Source of the DNA: Hymenopus coronatus
Taxonomy: Eukaryota; Arthropoda; Insecta; Mantodea; Hymenopodidae
Direction of reading: 5' to 3'
Assembly (NCBI GenBank): GCA_030762935.1
Contig: CM060899.1
Location: 65,584,501-65,648,500, forward strand
Length of the DNA stretch: 64,000 nt
In this document: positions 1 through 11,262 of the stretch, in pieces
How positions within the stretch are numbered: position 1 is the stretch's first letter
Layout of the letters: each line of letters begins with the position of its first letter
Translations under genes and position numbers: made by a program
The notes under the pieces: model-generated
Seen by the model: only the letters and a program-made list of their open reading frames with translations
What the model was told of the DNA's origin: nothing
Databases searched by the model: none

Positions 1-1045
1 AATGAAGTAATTGTGATTAAAGTATCTTTGTATTTAAGACAGGAGTAATCTTTGACACCTCGAGAGACTATAAGTCATTCAGTATAAATATCACGCTTTC
101 TTTTATGGAGAAAATAAACTAGACACACCATATTGCCCATCAAAGTTGTGTTGCCAACCTAAAGAATAATATTCCCCTACATTGGTGAGATCCTTTGACC
201 AAATACCCTTCATTATTATTATTAGCTGTGACTATATCATGGACAATTGTAACTTAAGTTGCGCAGTTTCCGGCAGCTGCCTATCATCGCTTGGCTGTAA
301 CTGCTCCAATCCTCTCTAAAAACTTCCTTTTCCTGTATTACGGTTTAACCGCCTCAGCATTGTGGTATGCTATGCGGCTTAGGCTCCTTTATGTTGGCAA
401 CACCACTGCTCATTTCTTTGTCATTTCTTGTCGGCTCAAAAAAAAAGTAGATCGCATGAGCGTAAAAAGCATCTGCTTGCACATAAGCATTGCTAAACCG
501 TCGAAAAAAACAATTTCGCCGTTTTGCTTCGCATGTAAAGAATCAAGATCATCCTTCTTTCTAAATGATTTGAGTGGAATATTTTTATGAAGTACGGGTC
601 TTTATTTATTTTCTTTTAAATAACTTTTTACTGTGATTTCATACCGGAGAACGTTTTCTTAATATAACAAGGTTTGCGTTTCCTTATTTGTTTATTTTCT
701 GCACGGGTAGCCATACTGAGAGTTAATTGCTGCGAGCAATTCGTACCAATGTGAATGCGCTAGCAGGCCGAAATTGGTGGATGACTACAAGGCCTATGGC
801 TGTTATTTCTCTAAGAGCAGCCAACATGCACATCGTTTGTAACTATCATAGCCAACCTCTGCAGATAATCCCCTATATTAAATACCCTTCAATAAGGAAG
901 TGTATTTGCCTATATTTATTATTCTTTACTAGAAATGGACCTGAAAAGTCACTTAAAAACTCTATGGTAAAGAGTTGTCCGCCAAAGAAGTCTTCTACTA
1001 AAACTGGTTTAGGCTATTAGCCTTTTCCGGCTCCAAAGTGTTGCT
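1..1045. other. Upstream flank, nothing recognised
   Basis: AT-rich sequence. Two open frames on the + strand (291-590 and 727-1020) show no domain or motif that I recognise. I see no tRNA-like box, terminal repeat or exon signal here. It could be promoter-distal sequence or an old, unrecognised transposon. Confidence 0.4.
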
Positions 1046-1055
1046 CCTATATTTT

Positions 1056-1057
<2 letters not shown>

Positions 1058-1091
<34 letters not shown>

Positions 1092-1308
1092 ATTTCTTTT
1101 AATAAAACAGTAACGGAGTCTGATCAGGACTCCGGTACTGTATCCCTATTTACATTTCCCCCCGTAGGTTTTACTGATTACTGGTTTACTGGTTTTTTAC
1201 TGTTTCTTTTACAAACATATAACATCTATGCCCAAGGCGGGACTCGAACCCACGATCCCCTGCCCACGAAGCACCAAAGCGAGACGCTTTAGCGAGCATG
1301 GCCATGGG
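1058..1308 (-). mobile_element. SINE-E, type-II tRNA-like head (Ser/Leu type), poly(A) tail
   Basis: Read on the minus strand, a tRNA-like head starts near 1308 with GTCCCCATGGCCATGCTCGC. A box-B match (GGTTCGAGTCC) lies at 1250-1240. The long stretch between the anticodon region and box B suits a type-II tRNA such as Ser or Leu. The element ends in a pure run of 30 T on the + strand (1058-1087), which is the poly(A) tail of the minus-strand transcript. This is the only copy of this family I see in the window. The isotype is inferred. Confidence 0.7.
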
Positions 1309-1317
1309 GACCGGCAA

Positions 1318-1402
1318 AAAACATTTACTCCATGACAGGAATCGAACTGATGATCTGTGGGGTAGAAGCTTCCCGCGTAACGTATTAAGCCAGCACATCA
1401 TT
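1318..1402 (-). mobile_element. tRNA-like module, fragment related to MITE-1
   Basis: On the minus strand this matches the right-hand tRNA-like module of the MITE-1 copies at 2718-2790, 22549-22622 and 54922-54995. A box-B-like GTTCGATTCC is read opposite the segment GGAATCGAAC. The rest of MITE-1 is absent, so this is a fragment or a free SINE of the same origin. Confidence 0.55.
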
Positions 1403-1468
1403 TTTTCCTTGGACGTCCTGGTTTTCTTTGTCCTTGTGGCTGATAACTACGCAATTTTTGGAACTGTA

Positions 1469-2113
1469 TTACTTTCTCCACACTTACTATGTACATAGTG
1501 TAAAGAGAAGGTATTATACTGCACTCATTAATTCGATACCAAGAAATATATTTTTTGAGAACCCCTGATTCCAAATGTAGAATTTTTAGAAAAATGTCCC
1601 TGAGTGGGGGGGCGGGGACAGCATAGTTCAAAAACGAAAGTTAGTATTTAAGTTCTTTATCTTCCAAGGATGCAATACAAAGAGTTTAAACAATACCCCC
1701 CCCCCCCATCCCTAACTACCCTCTACATGGAAAGTTTTTCGAACATTTTTATTTTCTCAAAAATGTATTGTAGGTATATTAAATATATTTACATGACAAA
1801 TTAAATGCATATTTTGAATTTTCTGGGGATAGCCTTTGAAGGGCTCTTTATTCTATTGAATTTTGCATAATAGCTAATCCATAAGAGATAGACAAAAATT
1901 TACTTCATGAAAACTGCAAATCTTGTTACAGCACATAATTTATGTCACATTTTTCTTGTTGCGTTGACCATTTTAGAGATATTCATTGTTATTGGTTTAA
2001 ATGTCAATGGCTATGTAGATTAACATGACATAGATAAAAGGAAAACCTGTGAAGAAAGATCTATTTGTGGAACAGCAAGAGAAAGTTATGTGAATGGAAC
2101 ACATCAGATGTTT
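1469..2113 (-). mobile_element. HLE-like dispersed repeat, short full-span copy
   Basis: On the + strand it begins TTACTTTCTCCAC, runs through the family palindrome (ACTATGTACATAGTGT) and ends GAACACATCAGAT. The interior keeps family landmarks such as the pyrimidine run near 1687 and TTTTCTGGGGATAGCC near 1820. It is shorter than the 830-860 bp typical of the family, so it has internal deletions. Confidence 0.7.
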
Positions 2114-2371
2114 TTGTAATTTTTTTGCCTCCAGCACACTAATTCTATAATTCTGTTAAATAGTGTAATTGCAGTCTCCTGCCTTAATAGACACAAACTT
2201 GCACTCTTCCTTCTATCTAGCTTTTAACCATTTTAAATAAATTGCTTCTGTTCTCATCCAAGCTATTCTGTTTCACCCCTAATATAGTGGCCTATTTACT
2301 TTTTGCTCCCCTGTTCTACTTTTATTAAATGTAAAGTTTTAGAGATTTTTTGTTTTCTATACTTCCTTATA

Positions 2372-2677
2372 CAGGATATTAATGAACTATACCGAAATAT
2401 TTCACAGAATATAAAGATTACTTAAATAAGTAATTTGAGATAGGAGACTTATGGCCTGTTTATTGAAATTTCGAAGTAACGGCTATAAGTTTCTGAAGTG
2501 CCAGTATGCCACTGGCTGATTTATCAACCATTTGACAGCATAACACGAAAAACAAAGGGACATATTACAGCGTACCTCTCTAGCGTAGTGGTTATGATAC
2601 TGGCTTTCAAGTGAAAGATAGTTTCCGAGTTTGGGTCTCGTTCACGTATTGCAGCACTTCGTCTGGAATGAAAAAAA

Positions 2678-2714
<37 letters not shown>

Positions 2715-3095
2715 CCTTTACTCCATGACAGGAATCGAGCTCATGACCTTTGGGATAGCAGCTTCCCGCGTTACACATTAAGCCAGCGGAATAGTTGTAA
2801 AACGCCTCCAGAGTACGCTAAATAAGTCAAGAACGTAATTAATGAAGGTTGTGTCGCACTGTCAAGTGATTAGTTCGAGATTTTACAGATTTTTGCGACA
2901 TTAAAACTTGAGAACGCTAGTAACGCGCTGCTAAAAATTGATATTTCTATACTCGGGCAGCAGTTTTAAAGACATTCTAAGCTATTTTTTCAATCTGCTT
3001 TGCTTTAACACCAACTTATCAGCACCTGATATCCACACGTTTAACGCTATGTAGCTGCATTATGTTTATCCAGGGACCATGTATCGCCGGTTCTA
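2372..3095 (+). mobile_element. MITE-1 copy 1, right end lost, two tRNA-like modules
   Basis: The left end (CAGGATATTAATGAACTA, preceded by TA) matches the inverted termini of the copies at 22227-22996 and 54734-55369. The right terminus is missing where the sequence passes into a mariner fragment. Inside are two tRNA-like modules facing each other: one on the + strand at 2573-2645 (Glu-like layout, TAGTGGTTATGAT) and one on the minus strand at 2718-2790. An (AAT)n run lies between them. Confidence 0.7.
2682..2713. repeat. (AAT)n microsatellite
   Basis: About eleven AAT units between the two tRNA-like modules of MITE-1. The same position holds shorter A/AAT-rich spacers in the other two copies. 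Confidence 0.85.
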
Positions 3096-3118
3096 AAGCA
3101 AACTCCTCTAAGTGGTAA

Positions 3119-3559
3119 TTACATTTTCTTAAAAAGGTCAAAATTACATGGGCTCATATCTGGGGAGTATGGAGAATACTCCAAAATTTTCCAGTTCCAT
3201 CTGCTAAGTAAATTAACAATAGTGGCAACTGTGTGAGAGCGAGCATCGTCATGTAACACAATAAGATGAGAATTCAGAAGATTTGGACGTTTATGATGCA
3301 CAGCTAGTTGTAAATGGTGTTCCAGAAAGTAACTGTAATACACACCATTCACACAATTTCCTTGAACTGAATGGGTGATAAGAACACTGTCAAAATCATA
3401 AGCAACAATGAACATGACTTTAAGTGGTTGCGGTCTGCCAGCTCCATGTTTTTGATGAACATCTTCCCTTCCTCTACGAAATGCCCTCCTAGCCATGGTA
3501 TGATATGTTAAAGTCTCTCTACCACAAGTGTGCAATAATTCTGAATTTGGTTTATGCAA
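3119..3559 (-). pseudogene. MLE1, mariner transposase fragment
   Basis: The 146-residue minus-strand frame carries classic mariner DDE transposase landmarks: VMFIVAYDFDSVLITH around residues 48-63, VLHDDARSHT with the second catalytic aspartate near 101-110, and YSPDMSPCNFDLF near 130-142 with the third. The N-terminal DNA-binding half is missing, the C-terminal end is lost at KKM, and I see no terminal inverted repeats. The + strand edge abuts a LINE fragment. It is a dead remnant, also adjacent to the truncated MITE-1. Confidence 0.85.
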
Positions 3560-4123
3560 ATGACCTATCAGATTCTATTAATTATAAAACAATCACATGC
3601 TGATGACACGTCAATAATATTTTGGAATAAATCAGAAGATCAATTAAAACATAATTTACTAAATCAAACTCCTATAATACTGAATTACATAAAACATAAT
3701 AAATTAAGTATTAACATAAACAAGAGTAAATTAATCATTTTTGAATCCCGAACAAGTTTAAAACTAGATAATATAGTATTAAAAATATAGTGCAGAATGA
3801 ATTTACAAATTGTGTGGGTAAAGAACTAGACAAAAATTTAAAATTTCATAAGCATATTGAATATGTGTGAAATAAAATCAGAAGTGGCATATATTTGTTA
3901 AGAAATTTGTCTAAATATATGAATAAGGAAATATTAAAAATGATTTATTATGCATTAATACATGGTCATCTTAGCTATGGCATAGAGATTTGGGGCTGCA
4001 GTGGCATCACAAATATGAATAGAATCTTAAAATTACCGAAGATGTGTGTAAGAACAATGTTTAAAATAGGGCATAGAACATCATGTAGACCGACTTATAA
4101 AAGAAAGGATTTTAACTGTAATT

Positions 4124-4183
<60 letters not shown>

Positions 4184-4525
4184 TGATATTACTCGAATGA
4201 AAAAATGAATTCAATGTAATTAGTGTAAATAGAAATAGTACATTTTATGATTATAATAGTAGAGGATGTGATAACTTTCACAGAAACTCAATAAGTAAAA
4301 AGTCAACTGAAAAAAGTCCATTATTGAAAGGTATTATATTTTATAATAAATTACCAAACTGTTTAAAAAAAATTTAAAAGGAAATATATTTAAGAATGAA
4401 CTAAAGAAGTATTTAATTTATGTATATATTTGATGAATTGTAATGAGCAATTTGTGTGATTAATTTTTGTAAAATTATTGTATTAGTTTATGACAATGCT
4501 TGAAATGTATGTCTATAGGCAAATA
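3560..4525 (+). pseudogene. Degenerate LINE reverse transcriptase 3' fragment
   Basis: Broken frames recall the end of a non-LTR retrotransposon reverse transcriptase: ADDTSIIF (degenerate YADD box) near 3600, then LDKNLKFHKHI near 3830, and MIYYALIHGHLSYGIEIWG near 3940-4000, matching the YGI..WG block also seen in the LINE at 20234. Stops and a (TA)n tract at 4131-4179 interrupt it. It ends with an AAATAAATAAAT tail near 4520. This is a Jockey/CR1-like clade by appearance only. Confidence 0.7.
4131..4179. repeat. (TA)n microsatellite
   Basis: About 24 TA units inside the LINE fragment. Confidence 0.9.
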
Positions 4526-5032
4526 AATAAATACCTAACCTGACCCCCCCCCCCACACACCTACTTACTTACTTACTATCATTGTTGAGCATTGATACCT
4601 CTTGCAACGTGAATTTTAATGAAGCATCTTTGTTCGTATTTACTAAACATATTTAGAGCACTAAAGATAACAGTCTACGATTAAACTTAATAAAAAAGTC
4701 TTCAAACTCACAGATAACAAACATTAGATGTTCTTTTGTTTCATTGTTATCAGCTTACATCATTCACTGCTCATGACATCAAATGCAGGCAATGTTGCCA
4801 CTAATTTTTAATGACCCATGTACTTTTCACTTCTTTCTAAAAACAGTGATAATATTTCTCTTCCAGCCTCCATATTTCAGCCATTTTATCTTATCCATTG
4901 TTTTTTCTAGCCCAGTCAAACTATTTTGAGTCCTTATATTCTTTTGTTGTGGAACACACTACTATAAGACTTCCCCTTCTTCTATTCTCAAACATTTGTA
5001 ACGGAACTTCAGTGAAGTAAATAGAAAAAATA
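4526..5032. other. Intergenic, nothing recognised
   Basis: AT-rich. Apart from a C-run at 4543-4552 and four ACTT units at 4561-4576, I see no feature here. Confidence 0.4.
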
Positions 5033-5858
5033 TTTGATGTGTTCCATTCACATAACTTTCTCTAGCTGTTCCACAAATAAATTTTTCTTACAAAAGATTA
5101 TTCTTTTCTCTACATCATGCTAATCTAGAAAACCATTAGCAAAATTGATCTTATTACTTGCTTCCTTGTAAGCAGAAGGGAAATAAGGGCATACACAGGC
5201 TAAAGTGATAGTTAAATCTTTTAAAAGCTGGTCACTATGTGAAACAATTGAGATTTAGTTTGCTTTGGTCCTATTTGAGAGTTATTTTAAAATTTAAACC
5301 AATAACAATGAATATCTCTAAAATGGTCAACTCTACTAGAAAAACGTAAAGCACATAAATTACATGTTTTAATGAGATCTACATTTGTGGTGAAGGAAGT
5401 TTCTGTGTATTTCTTATGGTTTACCATTATACAAACTTTTGCAAAACTCAACCAGAATAAAGGGCTCTTTAGAGGCTATTCCCAGAAAATTCAAGATAAA
5501 AATTTTATTTGTGATGTAAATATCTTTAAGGAGTATTTTAATCAAAACCGTCCAAGCCATTTTTGAGAAAATCAAAATTTTTTAAAAATGTTTCATGTAA
5601 AGGGTAGTTTGAGGTGGGAGGATTTTCTTGAACTTACTGAACTTACAATCCAAGTTTGATATTTAACCAACTTTTAGTTTTTGAGTTATGCTGTCCACAC
5701 ACACACACACAAACCTTTTTCTAAAAATGTTTTTTTTTCCAACTCAGGGGACCTCAAAATATATATTTCCGGTGAAATCTCAGTATCAATTTTTTGGGTG
5801 GAATACAATACCTTCTTTATTCACTATGTACATTGTGCATACAGGCTAGAGAAAGTAA
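5033..5858 (+). mobile_element. HLE-like repeat, full-span copy
   Basis: Starts TTTGATGTGTTCCATTCAC and ends GGCTAGAGAAAGTAA. The family inverted repeat (ACTTTCTCTA near the start, TAGAGAAAGT at the end) is present, as is the internal CA run near 5698. It lies head-to-tail with the next copy, only eight bases apart. Confidence 0.75.
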
Positions 5859-5866
5859 AATAAAAA

Positions 5867-6700
5867 TTGAGTGTTCCATTCATCACAGGACTTTCTCCAA
5901 CTCTGTAACAATTTGTTGTTAAAAAGATTATTTATCTATTTCAGGCTATTTGAGATAAACATTATCTAATTACTCAGTTCCTTATAGATAGAAGAGAAAT
6001 AGGAGAATACACTAGGCTAAAACAATAGCCATATTTTCTAAAAGCTAATTGCTATGTGATTGAAATTTGTTTCTTTGCATGGTCAGGAGTTGATAAATTC
6101 ACATATGAGAAACATATAAGTATTTTAAAATTGAAACCAATAACCAGTAATATGTTGAAAATAATCAACTCTCCAAAACAAATGTACATGCCATAAATGA
6201 TGTGTTTTAACCAGATCTATATTTTTTCTGTTTTGCCTATCTCTTAGGTTAACCAGTTATGCAAAATTGATACAGAATGAAGAAGTCCTCAGAGGTTATT
6301 CCCAGAAAATCCAAGATATACATTTTATTTGCTGTGTTAACATCTTTAATATATGGTATTTTAATCAAAATCATTAGAGCCATATTTGAGAAAAACAAAA
6401 TTTTCACAAAAGTTTCCACATAAAGGGTAGTTTGGGGTAGGGGAACTTTCTGAAAATTTTTGTGTCACATTTTTGATAGACACTAACGTTAAATACCATT
6501 TTGTATATTTCCTTCTGATGTTTTCGTTTTTGAGCTATGTCCTCACACACTCACACATACTGACTTTTTCTAAAAATTATTTTTTGGGATTCAAAGGTTC
6601 CCAAAACATGTACTTCTGATGAAATCTCAGTATTGTATTTTTATGTGGAATACCACACCTTCTCTATACACTATTTACATTGTATGTATAGAAAAAGTAA
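5867..6700 (+). mobile_element. HLE-like repeat, second copy of a tandem pair
   Basis: Begins TTGAGTGTTCCATTCATC directly after the end of the previous copy and ends TATAGAAAAAGTAA. The same internal order of blocks is retained, including TATTCCCAGAAAATCCAAG near 6297 and the CACA run near 6543. Confidence 0.7.
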
Positions 6701-6837
6701 TTAGCTTTTGTAAGAATAGCTTGTAGAAGAGTGAGTAGAGAAAGGTATGTGACATCAACACTTCAGATTTTTTATCTCTTAGCAGGTATCTGCAATTACA
6801 AGAAATGAATGTTAGAAGTGAGAGAGGGTGAAATGAA

Positions 6838-7133
6838 AATGAAATGGAGTTTTTATTTATGGACGCTTTTTAACTGCTGTGGTTCTCGGCATCCCATTCT
6901 ATGCTGAGCATGAAAGACTCTTACTTTTGCTCAAAGGCCTCTTTATCAAAATTGAGGTTATTATTTCTGTGCCATAAATCTACAACAGGGGACCAGCAGC
7001 TTTAATTCCCTTCCAAAGGAAGCCATGCTAAGGATTTTTACACCCAAAAAAGTCCATTGTCCTCTGCTGGGTTTGTACCTGCGACCTTGGATATATGAAG
7101 TTAGCATAGTAACCATTACACCACAGAGGGTGA
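6838..7133 (-). mobile_element. SINE-B
   Basis: On the minus strand a tRNA-like head (GTGGTGTAATGGTTACTATG, read from 7130) with box B GGTACAAACCC is followed by the family body. That body includes a conserved stretch around GGAAGGGAATTAAAGC and a 3' end in AAATAAAAAC. Other copies are at 16226-16527, 25750-25975, 43415-43709, 46297-46570 and 56048-56330. Confidence 0.8.
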
Positions 7134-7470
7134 CGAAGGAGAGAAGGAGTAAGGGTGAGAGAGGGAACGTGGAAGTGAGAAAGAGGGCAAGGGAGGAAAG
7201 TGGGAGAGGGGAGAGAATGAGATAGAGGAATGTGAGAGATGGAGGGGGAGAGTGGGAATGAGGGAGAGGGGAAGGGAGGAGAGTGGGAATGAGGGAGAGG
7301 GGGAGGGAGGATAGTAGGAGTGTGAGAGAGGGGGAGGGGAAGGGAGTAGTATGGAGAGGAAGGGAAAGTGGGAGAAGGTGAGATAGAGGGCAAGGGACAG
7401 CAGGGTTGAGGGGGAGGGGGAGGGAGGATAGTAGTAGAGTGGAAAGGAGAGGGAGAGAGATGAAGGCACA
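7134..7470. repeat. Polypurine GA-rich tract
   Basis: About 335 bases almost free of pyrimidines except T, built of imperfect units such as GGGAGAGTGGGAATGA. It follows a SINE-B head and ends 150 bases before the first exon. Long Ser/Pro/Leu-rich frames on the minus strand are a by-product of this composition and are not genes. Confidence 0.9.
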
Positions 7471-7620
7471 TTTCAGGTGCCTTGTCTTAAGATGAACCAT
7501 GCTCTATAGTTCATGTTTCACTGAAAGTAGGCTAACAAACACTAATTAGATTAATAATTACCTAATTACATGCACGTTTTCTCACACATTGCTCATAACT
7601 CCTTGTGTATACCATTTCAG

Positions 7621-8059
7621 TTAACAGCTAATAAAACAGGATATGGTCTTATTAATGACACAAATGATGTAAACAGATTTCAATGCCTTCAGTCAGTAGT
7701 TAATCAGCTCCCAGAGCAAACACACCACCATGCCTGGAATGCTATTTGTAGTTTGTGTGCCAACGGCTGATTTTGAAAAACAACTGCTGTATGGCACAGC
7801 ACCAGCTATTCAGCCAAGCAATGAGCTGTATCCAGGTAGAGGTGGCTTACAGAAGGGGCCAGCAGGGGAGAATCTAATAAGACTGGATGCCTTGGACCCA
7901 CGAGACCAACGTGGCAGGCCCCTTATGGCCAGGGTGAATCCTGCCTACCGAACAACAGAGACTGAAAAACATCCGGCCGTGGCTGCAAGAATACGACCTC
8001 CTATACCTGCACATGGGTTAGGTAGCTCACCAGTTGTTGAAATTGTACCAATGGAACAT
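7621..8059 (+). CDS. DUF389 gene exon 1 (5' UTR plus codons 1-110)
   Basis: A pyrimidine-containing acceptor ends in CAG at 7620, so an upstream non-coding exon probably exists. Alternatively, transcription may start nearby and the AG may be fortuitous. Coding starts at 7730. MPGMLFVVCVPTADFEK looks like the first beta strand of the DUF389 N-terminal domain. It is followed by roughly 80 residues rich in Pro, Gly, Arg and Ala without bacterial counterpart that I recognise. Donor GTAAGT at 8060, phase 0. Confidence 0.85.
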
Positions 8060-11000
8060 GTAAGTTAACAAACAACACTTGATGTTTAATGTGTGAACTA
8101 AATAATCCAGAAGCGCTACTGTCTGTGAAGTTATTTCAATTTCAATTTCATTACTTTTAAAATATTAAAGAGTCAATGCTCACTCTTGAATTTCACATTT
8201 ATAATGATATGTGAAGTTTTAAGTGTAAAATCAACTCATTAATATTTTAAAAGTAATTAAATTACAAGAGATAATCCAAGTTTAATTCAATCTGTTGTTT
8301 AAAAAATAGGTGCATTTCACTAAAAAGCTTGATACCTAGATTTCACCAAAATTACGCAACTAGACACTTCATGAATACATGATATTTTTACTTTCTCCAC
8401 TACTCCTCCCTACATTACTATACTTTACTCACAACTCATTAACTCAGGAGTATTAAACTCATAATTTGTTAACTCACAGCTCCTTAAATCACAATTTCTT
8501 AACTCATGACTCCCTAACTCATGACTCTGTAACCCACAACTACTTAACTCACAGCTCATTAATTAACAACTACTTAACTCAATGTAGAGATTTCACCAGA
8601 AATATAAGTTTTGATGTCCCCTGAGTAAAAAAAACATTTTTAGAAAAAGATCCATGTTTATGCATGTGTATGTGTGTCTGTCGACAGCCCAGCTCAAAAA
8701 TGAAAAGACTGTTAAACACCAAACTTGGTATCTAAGTTTAGTATCTCCTAAGGATGTGATACAACAACTTTCAAACCCCCCCCTGCCTCAAACTACCCTT
8801 ACCATAGAAAACTTTCGAAAATTTTGTTTTTCTCAAAAATGGCTCTAACAAATTTTGATTACAATATCATATATTAAAATTATTCACAACGCAAATAAAA
8901 TGCATATTTTGAATTTTCTGGAAATAGCCTCTGAAGAGCACTTTATTCTGGATGAAATTTGCCAAATTTTGCTTTACTACTAAATCGTAAAAGATAGACA
9001 AAAGCTTACTGCACAAAAACTATAGATCTTGTCAAAACGCACAATTTATGTCTTTACATTTTTGTTGTGGAGATAACCATTTCCAAGATATTTCTTGATA
9101 AAGGTTTTAATTGTAAAGTACTTATACTTTTCTCAGATAGTGTCTGTTTTTCTTTTGTTCTACTCCTAGCCAAGCAAAGAAACGAGATGTTATGACAATC
9201 ACATAACGGCAGCTTTTAAAACATTTGACTATCAGTTTAACCTATTGAATTCCCTTAGCTCACTTCTACTTATAAGGAACTAAGCAAATTCAATTAGCAC
9301 GGTGTAGAAAGAAGAAGAATCTTTTGTAAGAAGTTTGTTTGTAGAAAAGCTAGAGAAAGTCATGCAGGTGTAACACATCAGATTTTAATTTAATTTTCTT
9401 TTAAAATATTAATGAGTCAATGTTCACAAATAAAACTTCACTTATATAATGACTAAGTGAACTTTTAAGTATAAAATTGATTCAATAATATTTTAAAAGA
9501 AATTAAAAGAGATAATCCAAGTTTAATTCAATCTGTAACACAGACATTTTGAATTAACACGTCGCCAGGAAAGCTTCAGTTCTTATTTCAGACATTTTTA
9601 ATTTCTCTGCTTCTTAGAAAAAGTAGATGCATTCCAGCCAAATATTTTATACTCGTATTTCACCAAAAATACACACTTAATCATGTCCTGAATCCAAAAT
9701 ATCTATAAAAATCCAAAAATAACTATAAACAGACTCCTTACAAAGGATTATGCTTCTTTCTACACCATGCTAATCGAGATAAGCATTAGTAGAATGTACT
9801 TTTTACTTAGCTTCTTATAAGTAGAAGTGAACTAAAAGAATGCACTATGCTAAAGCAATAGTCAAATGTTTTAATAGCTATTGTTATGCTATTGTCATTT
9901 AAATTCCCTTCTTTGCTTGGCTAGGAGTACAACAAAAGAAAAACGGAAAAGCAAAGTATTTTAAAATGAAACTAATAAGAACAAATATTTTACAATCAAT
10001 TCTACAACAAAAAACTGATGTTTATGATTCACACGACTTTCTCTACATCTATGCAACAAATCATTGTGAAACAGCTAATGCTTCTATTTACTTCATGCTA
10101 ATCAGAAAATATTAGCAGAAATAGTTTTTTTTTTTTTTTTTTTTTTTTGTAGTTTAATGTCCTTTAACCTGGTTTGGTCATATCGGACGATGAATGCAAT
10201 TGATGATATGATGCTCAAATGATCTCGGGGTCCATGGAGGTTAAAGTTACTCAACATTCGTCTTCTCAGGATAAGGGAAAACCCCGAAAAAAACCTTACC
10301 CGGGTAACTCACTCTAAGCGAGATTCAAACTCACGACCTTTTGAACGTGAGGCAGACATGCTACCACCACGCTACCCAGGCGGGCTCAATATATAGTCTT
10401 ATTACTTGCCTCCTTGTAAGTAGAAGCGAAATTCCTGTATGAGAAAAGTTTAAGTTTTTCAAAGCAGAAACCAAAAGAAAAAGGTGTATCTCAAAAACAA
10501 TCAACTCCATGAAAGAAATGTATATGACATAAATTGTGTGTTTTATCATGATCCACACTTTTTGTGTGGTAAGATTTTGTCTATATCTTACGGTTTAACA
10601 GTTATGCAGAATTCCGTAAAATTCATCCAGAATAAAGTAGTCTTCAGAGGCTATTCCAGAAAAAATCAAGACAAACATTTTATTTATCAGGTAAACATCT
10701 TTAATATATGGCATTTTAATCAAAATCGTTACAGCCATTTTTGAGAAAATAAAAAAATTCGAAAAAAGTTTCATGTGAAGGGTAATATGGAGTGGGAGGA
10801 TTTTTCTCAAAGTCTTCGTGTCACATCCCTGGAAGATACTGAACTTAAATATCAAGTTTGGTATTTTACCGACTTTTTGTTTTTGAGTTATCGTGTTTAT
10901 AAACACACAGACCTTTTTGTAAAAAGGCTTTTTTTTGGATACAGGGCACCCTAAAACATATATTTCTGGTGAAATTTTGGTATCAAATTTTTGGGTGGAG

Positions 11001-11205
11001 TACAATACCTTCTCTATACACTATGTACATAGTATGTGCAGAGAAAGTAAAAATGCTTATAATATAAACTGTGTGTTTTAATGAAATCACTTTTATGTGG
11101 TAAGTTTTTGTCTGTTTCTTATGGTTTACTAGTTATGCAAAATTCAGAAAAATGTTTTTAAAACAAACAGGTCTTCAGAAACTATTCCCAGAAAATTAAA
11201 GATAT

Positions 11206-11262
<57 letters not shown>

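Noticed and set aside
6961..7500. Ser/Pro/Leu-rich minus-strand frames
   Set aside because: Produced by the polypurine tract and a SINE; overlapping frames all give the same bias.
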